A stretch of DNA of 64,000 bases from Diploptera punctata (GCA_030220185.1 JASPKZ010005705.1:1227501-1291500); one strand, 5' to 3'; shown: positions 32,031 to 43,576, counted from the first letter of the stretch. The notes: generated by a model not told the origin, from the sequence alone. Program-made: numbers and translations.

Positions 32031-32960
32031 GTTTCTTCTTCTTATTCTTTATTTGTAGGATTTTCATCCTGTTTATTTCCCAAACCACCCCTCGGAGGAA
32101 GACTCATTGGATGTGCAGCCACTGCTTCTCCATCTCTTGGCTGACCTTCCACTTGCTCTTCTCCCGTCCATTAGTCTATCTTCTTTAGCTCTTTTTGCAA
32201 GTCTGTTGTCTTCCATTCTTTCTATATGATATTTTCGTCTGTCTACAATAAATTTGGTTATGTCTTGAATTTGACATTTGTCTGCAATTTCTGTATTGTG
32301 TATCCTATTAATTTTTTTTTAATAGTTCCTAAGATCTTCACTTCACATTTTAATTTTTTAATTTTGACTTTATATAAATTAGAAAATTGCGCTCTAGTTG
32401 AGCATTGGTTTCGAGTTTAGTTTTTTGCTATAGTCTGTTACCGATGTTTTCTATTTGCACACGTTATGATGTATTTTCTACATCTTTGTACGTATAGCAG
32501 GCATTTACAATCTTCTGTCGGCTCGTGGAATTTCTTGTTCGCACAAAATATATTCAAACCTGTGTATTGCGAATCTTGTTATGAAGCGTCTCTGGGTCTA
32601 ATACTCTCTGGTCCAACTCTCATCTAGCATAGCTGGTGTGGTGTAGAACTCTAGGTCGTGTGTTCTTGTGTTTCCTAATATTAATCAGATAGGGTCCTGC
32701 AGATGGTAGCCAGTGTTATAATCTGACATCCTATATGAGCTCGTAAACCAGGCGTGATAGCGCTGTTTTCCAACTCTTAGTATCATTGTCATGCAGGCCT
32801 ACATAATCTTAACTTTTTCTATTCTTATCATATCTTCAATTTTAAGATTCTTTAAGTTTGACTTTAAATGACTGTTAATCTTAATTTCCGATGTTAGAAT
32901 TTTCTTCTTTCCTTTAAATGTTCTCAAGACGATTTTGTTTTTAAATATTCGCTCAAAACT
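32031..32960 (-). mobile_element. LINE-D 3' region
   Basis: The minus strand reads RLAKRAKEDRLMDG, AKRW-like and a tail with GAATAAAGAATAAGAAGAAG. It matches the LINE-D pieces at 36433-36573 and 41388-41545. Upstream (32220-32960) the frame is strongly decayed; RT motifs are not readable. Confidence 0.65.
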
Positions 32961-33349
32961 CGCCTTTTATTCGGGTCTATTTTCTTTTACATTAATATTT
33001 CATGTTAATAGTCCTTGACCCACACTAGCCCCAGCCTTTTTGAGTAAGTGGGTGAGAGGTATCTGAAAATATGTTAATTGGAGCAGTAGAAGTTGTAAGG
33101 AAAGTGCAAAATGTTCGTATCGAGAGGATTATTTTATTGTTGAAACTAAAAACTTCAACAAGTTGTTATATTTCATACTAGCGAACTCTTGTGGACAATT
33201 TCTATAAAATCAGTGTTTACAATTTAATCTCCACAGAGGTCAGCTCTTGCCTGATCTGCATTTGGATTTAATTGAACCATTAAGCACTTATGCCAAATTA
33301 TTTATATATACAGTTACATTAAATATTTATATATTTATATTCAATAGCC
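32961..33349. other. Unassigned stretch
   Basis: Nothing recognised. Confidence 0.25.
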
Positions 33350-33717
33350 CAGGTTGTCATTTCGACATTTCTGCTTTTTCTCTCCTGGCATTGGCGTAAT
33401 TATAACTCGCTTCCGAGGTTGGAGCGCCTGGAAGGTAGGGTTACGCTGCCCCGATGATATGATGGACAGTGATGATGATAATGGTGCGCCAGGAGAGTCC
33501 TTAATCCTAAACTTAATCTAAGGCGAATATGAATGATGATATTTATGATGGCCATACGATGCTCGGGGACTGTTTGGCCTTTAAAATTTTCTGACATTTG
33601 TCTTTCAGCTGAGGGAAAACACCAAAAAACCTTACCCAGGAAACTTGCCTCACCGAGATAGAACTCGGGCCCGCTGCGTGATAAGGCAGCACGCTACCTC
33701 GAGACCACAGCGATGGA
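33350..33717 (-). mobile_element. SINE-A copy, tail type 2
   Basis: Reverse-complement copy with the SINE-A head at 33655-33717 (GGTAGCGTGCTGCCTTATCA) and tail type 2 (GGCGCACCATTATCATCATC, CTTCCAGGCGC, TGCCAGGAGAGAAA) at the left. Confidence 0.8.
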
Positions 33718-33764
33718 CTTATATTTATATTATTATTAATAAGATTTGTTATAATAGCTGTGGG

Positions 33765-33768
<4 letters not shown>

Positions 33769-33803
<35 letters not shown>
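33769..33803. repeat. (TA)n microsatellite
   Basis: About 17 TA units. Confidence 0.95.
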
Positions 33804-33807
<4 letters not shown>

Positions 33808-33936
33808 CATATATTTTTTTTACTTCTTAACTATATTACGTTTTGTTAAATTATTTAACATACGACTTGCCTTCCACTCAACCACCATCATAAATAATAC
33901 AAAATACATAACACACACACCACACACATATATATA

Positions 33937-33943
33937 TATATTT

Positions 33944-33974
<31 letters not shown>

Positions 33975-34200
33975 AACAAATTTTCATTTTCAATATTTAG
34001 ACATATTTCTGTGATAAAGTTTTATTTTCCTTCTCCACTCGTCCCTATTCATCCACTCCATGTTCTCCAGTCCACTTGTTCTAATTCCAGTTCTTATTTT
34101 TGCATCCACGAGCATCGAGGTCTTCCTTTCCTTCTTCTTCCAGGTGGACACTATTCCAATATTTTTCTAGGTAACCTTCCTTCTTTCAACATATAAATAT
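33937..34200 (-). mobile_element. LINE-G 3' end with (TAAA)n tail
   Basis: The minus strand reads approximately EEEGKEDLDARGCKNKN in the area where RTE-like LINEs have GRRRRGRPR, followed by EWRRKIKLYHRN and a TTTA array (33937-33973, TAAA on the minus strand). Family not known; strongly decayed. Confidence 0.4.
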
Positions 34201-34269
34201 GATATTAAATTATAAAGTATGAATCATAAATAATATGTAAAATATGTCCAATGTTTTTGGCAATTAAAA

Positions 34270-34468
34270 CATAATACTACTACTCTAACAACCAACTAAC
34301 TAATTCAATAGTATTATCGAACCCAGAGGTTCATGACCGGGCAGACATAAACTCTACTTGCATCCCTGTATTGAGTCAACATTTTAATACTTTCCTTTAT
34401 AATTTTCCCTGCCTCATTCAAATCATGTTTAATGTTATTATCCTATCTTGTTCTTGTTGAGTTTAATA
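34270..34468 (-). mobile_element. LINE-A 3' end fragment
   Basis: Reverse complement of the 3' end: AGTATTATCGAACCCAGAGG and CATGACCGGGCAGACATA. Decayed beyond 34400; an AAT run follows at 34468-34526. Confidence 0.65.
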
Positions 34469-34507
34469 ATAATAATAATAATAATGATAATAATAATATT
34501 ATTAATA

Positions 34508-34922
34508 TTATTATTACTATTATTATGCAAAGCTTCCTGATTCCTGACTACCTTCTCCTGGCCACCTAACTTCATGTAAAGCGACTATATCCAAGGGCAA
34601 TTTATCTAATTCCCGCGTTAATATCTCTAGTGCCCCGCTATTATATAAAGTCCTAACTATTCCATGTTCCTAGGAACATGTCCCTGTGTTTGAGCATTTG
34701 GCATGGGTTCCCTGAAGTAGTCCGCGCCCGGAGAACCGAATGGGGACTATTTGACCTCCGGAAAATTTTACCCCAGTAGAACCCATGTCCGCATTTCTTA
34801 CGGTGTAAGATCGTCACTCTTTCGACCAAGGTACTTTTTTTGTCTGGCTTATCACCTTCGACCAGTCCGGCATGGGTAACCCTATCGACAGCAATGCTAC
34901 CGCCGGCATAGCTCTCAGGATA
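34508..34922 (-). mobile_element. LINE-A 5' end: 5' UTR and endonuclease start
   Basis: On the minus strand a 5' untranslated part (34922-34680, GDKPDKKSTLVERV frame) is followed by the start of an APE-type endonuclease: GTWN, RTLYNSGALEIL, LDIVALHEVRWPGEG (34660-34520). ALHEVRW matches the AL-Q/H-EVRW motif around the catalytic Glu. One frameshift separates GTWN from RTLY. Confidence 0.75.
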
Positions 34923-35283
34923 GAGAGATGAACACACAGGTGAATGAAGAAGACTACATAACAATGAACTACATGGTCTTTATAGGAGGCCAGATATAAT
35001 AAGAACAGTTAAGTCTCGTAGACTGCGATGGGCAGGACATGTTGCACGTATGTGGAATGAAAGACTTGCATGGAAGCTTCTTGTAGGAAAGCCAGAGGGA
35101 AAACGTCCAGTTGGTAGACCAAGAATGAGATGGGAGAATAACATTCACTATTATCTGGGGGAAGTAGATTATACAGGGAATGATTGGAAAGCATTAGCTC
35201 AGGATAGGGATATATGGAGAGCTTATGTCCGCGCGGCCATGAACCTACGGGTTCAATAGTGCCAGTGAGTAAGTGAGTAAGAG
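34923..35283 (+). mobile_element. LINE-A 3' end, readable C-terminus
   Basis: Opposite orientation to the 5' piece it abuts. It starts at the DEQTGE codons and has an open 69-codon C-terminus (35050-35259): WKLLVGKPEGKRPVGRPRMR, WENNIHYYLGEVDYTGNDW and MNLRVQ. The 3' tail is GTGAGTAAGTGAGTAAG. Confidence 0.85.
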
Positions 35284-35289
35284 TATTAC

Positions 35290-35336
<47 letters not shown>
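35284..35336. repeat. (ATT)n microsatellite
   Basis: About 17 ATT units directly after the LINE-A 3' tail. Confidence 0.95.
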
Positions 35337-35337
<1 letters not shown>

Positions 35338-36357
35338 ATCACTGAAATAGGAAATATTCGTAAAAATACTGCGCGGTTATTCCAGTAAATATATTAAAAT
35401 TAATTTGAGAGAAGATTGTTACGAGGCTAGTAACCGGTGACCTTAATCAGAAAATATATCAATAATAAATTCATAATATGGTAGCAAATTCGTCGTTCCT
35501 TGAAAGACAGTACCAAAGTAAAAGTTAGAGAAATGTTCTCGGAGATTTTTTAATTTTCTGAAAATGAGCTAAGCATTAAAATCGCTTGTTAGGTAGTTAC
35601 CATAACGATTAAAAGAATATTCTGCCCTCTGGGGTAAATTAAATGAATAACACCATGGAATTTCGCATCCAATTTTAAGAATTGGCTCTAAGTGCATCAT
35701 GGTTACTGCGTTTATTGCAAACTTGAGACGAAGGCGAGACCATTCACCCTCACAACTTCTATTATTGTACCCACACAATCCCTTTCCTTGCTTTCTATTA
35801 GAAACCTCAGGATCACACACAAGTTCATCTTTCAAAGATTGTATGCATAAATGTAACCATACCAGGAGGCGATGATGTATTATTTGAAAAAGTCATCTTC
35901 CTTATCAGAAAAAAAAATGAGTCTACAGACTGCTCTCCGAAGATGATGTAATAATATATTTCAAAGCAGTGATAAATGCAGCCTAAAATATTCACGGTAA
36001 ATTTAAACATGTCAACAAGAGGACAGGTCATTTGTCACAAGGCCATGGGTTATAACTTATGTCAACAGCTTGATTTTAAATGGGGTCTTCTGACAATTTA
36101 GAAATCTTACAGGAAAAGAAAAATGGACTACTATAGTGCATACAGGCCAAGATTCAGTTTTACTATAAACAAACTTGCATAATGTATTCCGCAGACTCCG
36201 TCTATTGGGGGAACCGTGGTGCTACTTTACCCGCAATATGACTGAATCGTCTACGGAAGTGTCAACGATAGAATCATTTTTCTTAGGCGATATCGTATTT
36301 TACGGGAAATAAGACAGAATATAAATCCCGAAAGAAAACATCATCCAATAAATTTCT
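35337..36357. other. Unassigned, with an 88-codon minus-strand ORF
   Basis: The minus-strand frame 35569-35835 (DELVCDPEV, GLCGYNNRSCEGEW, LRLKFAINA) stays open upstream to about 35888. No family recognised, and no convincing splice acceptor in front. It could be an old exon or chance. Confidence 0.2.
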
Positions 36358-36432
36358 CCTGACCGAGAATCGAGGCCGGGCCCGCTGCGTGACGAGGCAG
36401 CACGCTACCTCGAGACCACAGCGGTGGAGAGT
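36358..36432 (-). mobile_element. SINE-A head only
   Basis: Reverse complement of the tRNA-like head (GGTAGCGTGCTGCCTCGTCA, box B CGATTCTCGGTCAGG). The body is missing. Confidence 0.75.
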
Positions 36433-38902
36433 TTTATATACTTACTATTAAGATTTTAGAGACAAATGTCAAATTCAAGACATAGCCAAATTGATTATAA
36501 GCAGACGAAAATATGGAACGATCATATAGAAAGAATTGAAGGAAAATGACTTGTAAACAGAGCTAAAGAAGATCCTCCCTGTGGATTATCACCTTGGCAT
36601 GGTAAGGTGACTTAGTACCAATGATCCAGATGATCATAACCGGGAAGCCTTGGCTTGCGATTAGATAAGAGAAGAGGGAACTAATAATAATCCGCAACGT
36701 GGGAGCAACGACCACACTGGAAGCTGCAAACACGGAAGACCACAACGGCAGACACGGCAGAGATAGAAATATCGGAACGGCGAAAATGGCGAAGTGGCAA
36801 CCCAATCTCTGGGGATGAAATAAGAGACCCCGCTCGGGGAAACAAGAGTGAAGTCCTCAACGGCAGAAGGTGCAAGAGGCAGCCCTCCTTATGGGGATAA
36901 AACACAAGGAAGCGAGTTCAGAGGCTTTAAGGAGGCAGCCCCTCCAAAGGACTAACCCTGCAGAACGTTAGTACCGTACTCAGGAGACATTTAAAAATAC
37001 TTACAAGCTCCAAATAGACAGCCGGACTGTCCAACGGATAACGACAAAAGTAAAGTACAAGGATAAACGTTTTGGAATTCAAGACCAAATTAAAGTAGCA
37101 ACATGGAATGTCAGAGGAATACATCATAAAGAAACCGAACTGGAAAGATAATTAAAAGATAGAGGAGTAGACATCGCTGTGATAACGAAAAAAAAAACAA
37201 AGAGGAAGCCAGGATCTAAGTGATTACATAATGTTTTATAATGGAGTTGAAATAACAGAAAAAGCTCAAGCCGGAGTAGCAGTATAAGTAAGAATAAGAT
37301 TAAGAATAAGATTAACCACATACGAATGGATAAATCAGAGAATAATGAAAATAAGATGCAAAATACCAAAAGGAAATCTTACTGTAATAGGAATCTACGC
37401 ACCAGAGGAAGGTATAAAACAAGAAACAACAGAATTTTACTAACTACTACAAAATATAATAGACCAAACATACAAAAACGAGTATTTAATCTTTGCTGTA
37501 GATGCAAATGCACGTATAGGGAAAACACCAATTACAACTATAACGGTAAACAATGAAGAAGACACGCTAAACTATAAAGGGAAAACGTTATTAAATTTCG
37601 CATGTTTTAACCAACTGAGAATAACAAACAATTACTTCAGACATAAGGAAATACATAAATATGCGAGGAGTGAAAGAGGATCATGCTCTGTAATAGATTA
37701 CATTATGGTTAATAAAAAATGAAAAGTCCAGTCAGAGACAGGAGAGTCTTCAGAAGAAGCCACATCCATACCCATTCAATAGTAAAATAGATATATAAAA
37801 GAAATGGTATAAAAATTGGAATACAGAATTAAATATGAAGGAAGAAAATAAACAAGAAATCTACAAAACAAAATTGTTAGAAGAAGAATCAATACAAGAT
37901 TTATACAAAAGAAGGCTAAGAGAATATACAAATGTAGAAGGCCCAAAAGCGGAAATTGAAGAAGGACGGAAAAGTATAAGATCCGAAACATGGACAATGA
38001 CAACACAACAATGTGCCAGAATCCAAGCTGCTGAAACGAAAGCAGCAAAATAAGTATTAGGAACAAAGAAAATAGGAGGACGGAACAAAGGGCTAAAACA
38101 ATGGGATCCCCAAATCCAGAAATTGGTAAGAGATAAAAAGAGGGCTACTTAAAATACTTAAACAACACGAATGACCAAAACAGAATAGAATATAATAGGA
38201 CAAGAACATAATATTAAAAAATATATCAGAAAACTAAATAGAGAACAATGGGATAGATACATAGCAGATGTGGAACACAATTTACATGGAAGACAAGACA
38301 AAGTATATAAATTTATAAGAAGCCTTAATTCTGAAGTAAAAGATTAAACAAGTCTGCTAACTGTACAAGATATAGAACTAGAAAATTATTATAAAGAACT
38401 ATGGACAGACAAACAGAATAAAGAAGAAATAATAGAAAGAAACAAACAATATGCAGAAGTACATGTATTAGAAATGCAAGAAATGATAGAAACATTAATG
38501 AAATGTAAAAATAATAAAGCATGCGGAATAGACAACATAAACATAGAATTGCTAAAAATGCCCCAAGGAATTTCCAAGAAAAGTTATTAAAATTCTATAA
38601 CAAGTGCTGGAAACGAAAAACAATACCAGAAGAGTGAAAAATTGGAAAACAATCTCAGTTTTTTTATAAAAGTCAACAAAACAAAGCCAGGAAACTACAG
38701 ACGAATAAGCTTACTATGTGCTGCATATAAAATTTACGCAAAAATGATAAACCAAAGATTAACAACTATAGAAGACACAATAATATCAGAAGAGCAGACA
38801 GGTTTCAGGTAAGGAAGAAGCTGCACAGACAACGTATTCACTATAAAACAAATAATACAGAAGCGAAGAGAATTCAACTTAGAAACGCACATCTTCTTTA
38901 TA

Positions 38903-39055
38903 CACTGCTCAAAAAAATTAGGGGATATTGTAGAATAACGTATTAAGACTATGTTTTTAGGAACAGTATTAGATGCAATCACTTTCTATTACTCCAAAAG
39001 AATGTAAACAAGAGTTTGAAGTCATTACGTAACCTCTGTACCACACCAGATGTCA
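38903..39055 (+). repeat. Tc1-like left terminal inverted repeat
   Basis: Pairs with 40248-40398; shared inner landmarks are GATGCAATCACTTTCTATTA and GTTACGTAACCTC in mirrored order. Confidence 0.85.
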
Positions 39056-40138
39056 AAGAGATCCTGATTAGGAATATGGCAAACAAACAAAGCAACATTA
39101 ACATGGGTGAAAATGTTTCTTTAGTATGGTGTATGGTCTCCTCGAACGGCCAGCACTGCCTCACACCTGTGTGGCATTGATGCAATGAGGTTAGCAATGA
39201 GTTCTTGGAGGATACGTGGCGACTCTTCCATAAGAGCAATGTGCAGCTCTGGAACAGTTGTGGAAGGTGCTGGTCTGCCTGCAATGCGCCCCACACATGC
39301 TCAATCGGATTTAAGTCCGGGGAGGAAGCTGGCCATTGCATACGCTCGATATCCTCCACTTCCAGCATGTCGTCCACCAAGCCAGTTCTGTGGGGTCGTG
39401 CATTATCGTCCATAAAAAGAAAAGAATCGCCTATGGCACCAGCATAAGGCACAACAAATGATCGGAGAATCTCATCTCTACACCTTACCGCAGTCAAAGT
39501 ACCACCTTGGATGACATAGAGGTCCGTACGTCCACCACTACTGACTCCTGCCCACACCATCAATCCACCGCCACCATATGGGGATCTTTCACGTACAAAA
39601 GCTGGATTGTTTCGTGTCCCTTTTTCCCTCCAGATGAATACACGCCGACTATCACATTCCAAGTTGAATCGCGACTCATCAGAAAAAAGAACTGATATCT
39701 ATTCAGCATGCCTCCACCCACGATGTTCCTCCGCCCAGTTTCTGCGATCTCTACGGTGTTGTGGAGTTAACCTGGTACACCATGGGCCTACGGGCATAGA
39801 GACCACTTCCATGCAGTCGATTACGGACAGTTTGAGTTGACACCCTGCGTCCTGTTGCTGTTTGAAGTGTATTTCACAGTTGAGTTGCATTCTGCTGTCT
39901 ATTCCGACGGGCTGTTTAACAAGAGGTAACGGTCATCCCTTGCTGTTGTTGCCCGTGGTCGACGTTGTCCGGCTCTTCTGTGAACAGTATCTATTCTTTG
40001 AAAACGATTGCAAAGTCTGTAAATCACGCTTTGAGACACCCCAATGGCTTGTGCCACCTCTTGTTGTGCCTGTCCAGCTTCCATCCTTCCTATGGCCCTC
40101 CAAGCCATTGGTTCAGGTAAATCACGTTGTCGAGGCAT
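38990..40138 (-). pseudogene. Tc1-type transposase, frameshifted
   Basis: Minus-strand pseudogene. N-terminal helix-turn-helix in 40138-39899 (MPRQRDLPEPMAWRAIGRM; QAIGVSQSVIYRLCNRFQ), typical of Tc1 DNA-binding domains. A middle part in other frames (39899-39699, TRLTPQHRRDRRNWAEEHR). The catalytic part in 39700-39300 has the first Asp (FSDESRF), second Asp (FMDDNARPH) and Glu (DLNPIEHVWG), so the DD34E triad residues are all visible. At least two frameshifts (near 39895 and 39700), plus others in the middle, disrupt it. The end of the frame (38979-39130) runs into the inverted repeat and is not transposase. Confidence 0.85.
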
Positions 40139-40247
40139 TACTGTCCCTAAGGCAAGTCATTCACTAACTGAAAACTGGACTGGATTTAAAAACAGCAACA
40201 AAACATTCACCCCCACACCACCCTTTCACATCAACAGAACATACACT

Positions 40248-40398
40248 GCCCTCTGGTGTGGTACCGAGGTTACGTAACAACTTCAAACTCTTATTTACAT
40301 TATCTTGGAGTAATAGAAAGTGATTGCATCTAATACTGTTCCAAAAAGCATAGTCTTAATAGGTTATTCTACAATATCCCCTAATTTTTTGAGCAGTG
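40248..40398 (-). repeat. Tc1-like right terminal inverted repeat
   Basis: Mirror of 38903-39055 with about a dozen mismatches. Confidence 0.85.
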
Positions 40399-41545
40399 TA
40401 GATTATAAGAAAGCTTTTGATAAAGTATCTAGACAAAATTATGCAACATACTAAATGAAAAAGAAAAGGAATTCCACTACACTTGATAGCAGTAATTAAA
40501 TACATATATGAAAAATCAAAAATAAAAATTAATCAAAGGGAACCAGTAAATTTAACAAGAGGAGTTAGACAAGGTTGTCCACTATCAACCACTCTTTTTA
40601 ACATTTATTTTGACGACATAATAGGATCTTGGAAACAAATAACAACTGGGGGTATTAACTTGGGAAATATAGTAATAAATGCAGCCTTTGCAGATGACCA
40701 GATTTTAATGGCAAAAACAGAGGACGAACTACAAAGAATGCTATATAAACTAAATGAAATATAAAAAAATACAACATAGAAATTTCATCAGAAAAATAAA
40801 AAACAATGGTTTTCAAGGGAGCTAAATCAGATTGGACAAAGTTAATATTAGAAAATAAACCAATAGAACAAGTGGCAAAATATAACTTCCTACGTTGCGA
40901 AATATCATACACAACGGAAACAGATATAAATAACAAACTAAATAAGTTTATTTATATAACAGAAACACTAAAACGAAATTTGAAAAATAAAGCTAGAAAA
41001 GACTCTATAATGAAATAATACAAGACAATGGCAGTTCCTATTTTACTTACAGATCAGAAACATGGATAATGACAACACAACAATGTGCTAGAATCCAAGC
41101 TGCTGAAATGAAATTTCTCAGCCCAATAGCAGAATATCAAAGAACAGACAAAAAACACAGAAATAAGACAGCAACTAAAATAGAAGAATTAAACACGACA
41201 ATAGTGAAATACAGAACAACCTGGAAAGAACACTTATCAAGAATGAATACCAAAATCAGCATACAAGTATTCACCAAGAGGAAGAAGAAGTTTGGGAAGA
41301 CCAAAGAAAAGATGGAAAGAGCAGCAAATTGGAGCCGGAACAGGCTAGCAAAAGCCTAAATCGTGACGAGGAAGAAGAAGAAGAAGAAGCTAAAGAAAAT
41401 ATACCAATGGACGGGAGAAGAGCAAGAGGAAGACCAGCCAAGAGATGGATAGACAGTGGATGCACATCCAATACGTCATCCTCCGCGTAGTGGTTTGGGA
41501 AATAAACAGGATAAAAATCCTACAAATAAAGAAGAAGAAGAAGAC

Positions 41546-42182
41546 TATTAAGAATATTCAATGAATATAATTTTAACAAAATGAGAATCAAAAATGTGTT
41601 AATTGGTGAATATTGTTTGACAAAAGCGGAAAAATATAGAAGAAAAGCTGAATTGACGACTGAATGGATGGATATAAAATAGAGAATTTGTAATAAATTG
41701 GAACGGAGCAATTTCTTTGACTGACTCAGATTATGTGATAATTTCGGTAGTCTGCATTTCTTTGGCAAGTTTAGTTCTGAGCGGAAATTGGAGACTTCTA
41801 GCATCAGAATTCATTAATTCTTCAATATAATATATCCATTCATCACCATTATTTTTATCTGTTTATTTATTCCTCGCCAATAGCCGAAAACTTGAGCCCA
41901 CCTCAATATGTACTTTATTTTTACTTTCACCAATATCATGGGCTCACACACACGTTCAATTTTATGCACAATATAAGAAAAAATAAGTTATATTAATATT
42001 TAAGTTTAATTAATATTTATAAACGCCCTAAGATCTAAGGTGATCCGGCAGCTAAGAAATTTAGATGTTTAGATTTATAGTTTTGAGTACGATCACGCGC
42101 CGTATAGCTACGTTTAAATTACGTGGGCAAGGCGAGAATATTGGTCTCGTATAGGTTGGAATAGATTTGCGAGTTTCGTAAT
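41546..42182. other. Unassigned A+T-rich stretch
   Basis: Nothing recognised. The part up to 41700 may continue LINE-D flanks. Confidence 0.25.
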
Positions 42183-42330
42183 GTCTTTTAAAAATCTTGA
42201 ACCATCTCATTCTTGGTCTACCAACTGGACGTTTTCCTTCTGGTTTTCCTACAAGAAGCTTCCATGTCCCTCTTCCATTCTCCATTCTTGCCACATGTTG
42301 TGCCAATCGCAGGATCACTACCTATTTTAT
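42183..42330 (-). mobile_element. LINE-A C-terminal fragment
   Basis: Minus strand reads LAQHVARMENGRGTWKLLVG and PEGKRPVGRPRMRWF, then the frame leaves LINE-A. Both ends are truncated. Confidence 0.75.
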
Positions 42331-42429
42331 CATGAAATTGTGAATATTATGAAATAGGTCCTGATAATGAATTTCCAATCCAGCATTTGCATAACGACTG
42401 AGGCAAAAAATAAATAAAAATAAAAACTT

Positions 42430-42520
42430 CAGTCAGGTTTGTCGCCACCGGATTTTTAACCTGGGCCTTCTCAAACGAGTCTTAAAAGACGTCGCTAAAG
42501 CCACCTTGCCCAGTTTTGAA
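42430..42520 (-). mobile_element. tRNA-like SINE head, weak
   Basis: On the minus strand GCCCAGGTTAAAAATCCGG resembles box B with GTGGCTTTAGCGACG upstream as a possible box A. Body not recognised. Confidence 0.3.
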
Positions 42521-42546
42521 CACTTGATCCATTTATTATTTTTATC

Positions 42547-42548
<2 letters not shown>

Positions 42549-42589
<41 letters not shown>
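42549..42589. repeat. (AAT)n microsatellite
   Basis: About 14 AAT units. Confidence 0.95.
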
Positions 42590-42639
42590 TTTTCATCTTA
42601 GTATAATATTTTCCTTTTGTGGGTACTTTACATGCCCTA

Positions 42640-42867
42640 CGTCACCCGGGCTTTTATAGAGACACGACCTTTTGGGAGAGGGTTTTCAACTCTAGATCAC
42701 ATACATACTTTCTTTTGACGACACAAGGATATTGAGGGGCTACCTGGATGGGTGATCAGCTCATTGCTAGAGCCATGTCCGAGACAACAAGATAATTTAA
42801 AACAAAACTCAATTCATTCATTCATACTACACAAGTTGAATATCATATTCATTGTGATGGCCAATTT
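42640..42867. repeat. Repeat U copy 1
   Basis: Matches 61855-62065: GGATGGGTGATCAGCTCA, GTCCGAGACAACA and TTCATTCATACTACACAAG. Family and class not known. Confidence 0.6.
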
Positions 42868-43002
42868 ATGTTCATATATCATTTGGGCCTTAACGTTTCC
42901 CGTTCCCCTAAAAAAACTCGCCCAAGAAACTTGTCTCGACTGGGATCGAACTAGAGCCCACTAGAAACGAGGCAACATCGCTACCCCGAAATCATAGCAG
43001 TG
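42868..43002 (-). mobile_element. SINE-A copy, decayed
   Basis: Reverse-complement head (CGAAATCATAGCAGTGGA at its 5' side) and the first part of the body (CATTTGGGCCTTAACG). It borders an AAT array. Confidence 0.6.
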
Positions 43003-43006
43003 GAAG

Positions 43007-43072
<66 letters not shown>

Positions 43073-43119
43073 GTAATAATATTAACAATAATAATATTAA
43101 CAATAATAATAATGTTAAC

Positions 43120-43164
<45 letters not shown>
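43007..43164. repeat. Long (AAT)n microsatellite
   Basis: About 158 bp of AAT with AAC and AGT variants. The poly-Asn reading frame across it is an artefact. Confidence 0.95.
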
Positions 43165-43165
<1 letters not shown>

Positions 43166-43512
43166 GTTTCCTACATATCTGTACAATTTAACTCTCTCTG
43201 TCGTACTCTACCCACATGATCAGAACTTAGAAAAATGTATCCTTCAGGAGTCGGTCAAATTTCGTGTCTATGACTGTACAGTTCGTCTTCGTTGTGAGTT
43301 GCTTCTCCATCATACATCACGACATTTGGACTCATCGGAAACACCATATTCCATCTTTCAGTTAAACATTTCATGTTTTTCTTACAGATGCCAACTCATG
43401 GACTTTGATAGATACCAAGATGTCCAAAAAGTAAAGTATTAAAATAGATTCTTGGCAGGTGCCGTCGTCCTCAACCAAGTTAACATGTTTTAATTATTTT
43501 TTTAAGAACTAT

Positions 43513-43547
43513 TCGCCTTTCGGAAAACGACTTCCACCTTCAGCAGA
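43513..43547 (-). ncRNA. Decayed hammerhead-like motif
   Basis: Minus strand: CTGAAGG core (last base changed), GGAAG stem II, GAA, and AGGCGA where other copies have AGGCCT. Probably inactive. Confidence 0.2.
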
Positions 43548-43576
43548 AGGATATTTGCTACTAGCTGTTGTTGTTT

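Larger units (their letters stand above)
38903..40398 (-). mobile_element. Tc1-like DNA transposon
   Basis: 1496-bp element flanked by TA (38901-38902 and 40399-40400). Terminal inverted repeats begin CACTGCTCAAAAAA(A)TTAGGGG and extend about 150 bp (38903-39055 and 40248-40398). Removing the element and one TA restores the LINE-B frame across FIDYKK. It codes on the minus strand for a broken Tc1 transposase. Confidence 0.9.
36574..41387 (+). mobile_element. Near full-length LINE-B, host of a Tc1 insertion
   Basis: About 3.3 kb without the Tc1. Order: 5' UTR (36574-37090), APE-type endonuclease (37098 ATWNVRG; 37490 AVDANARIG; 37690 IDYIMVNK), RT N-terminal part (38515 NNKACGIDNINIELL; 38696 NYRRISLLC), RT core (IDYKKAFDKV split by Tc1 at 38902/40399; GVRQGCPLST at 40561; AFADDQI at 40684), C-terminus (LRCEISYTTETDIN; MTTQQCARIQAAEM at 41067) and a GAA tail. 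Many stops, for example after ATWNVRG..ELER and in the endonuclease, make it dead. AGCTAAAGAAGAT (36561-36573) and AGCTAAAGAAAAT (41388-41400) are the target duplication. A second copy of the MTTQQCARIQAAE segment at 37990-38035 is out of place. Confidence 0.85.
36433..41545 (+). mobile_element. LINE-D fragment split by LINE-B
   Basis: 36433-36573 (KLIISRRKYGTI..KELKEND region) and 41388-41545 (ENIPMDGRRARGRPAKRWID, CTSN.SSSA, tail of GAA repeats) are two halves of one 3' LINE-D copy, separated by the LINE-B insertion. Confidence 0.75.

Noticed and set aside
36563..38577. Several hydrophobic minus-strand ORFs that look like membrane proteins
   Set aside because: They are antisense of the A-rich LINE-B coding strand, which yields Leu/Phe/Ser-rich frames.
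39185..39840. Plus-strand ORFs of 76-80 codons
   Set aside because: They are shadows of the minus-strand Tc1 transposase.
43000..43191. Asn-rich small protein
   Set aside because: Translation of an AAT array.
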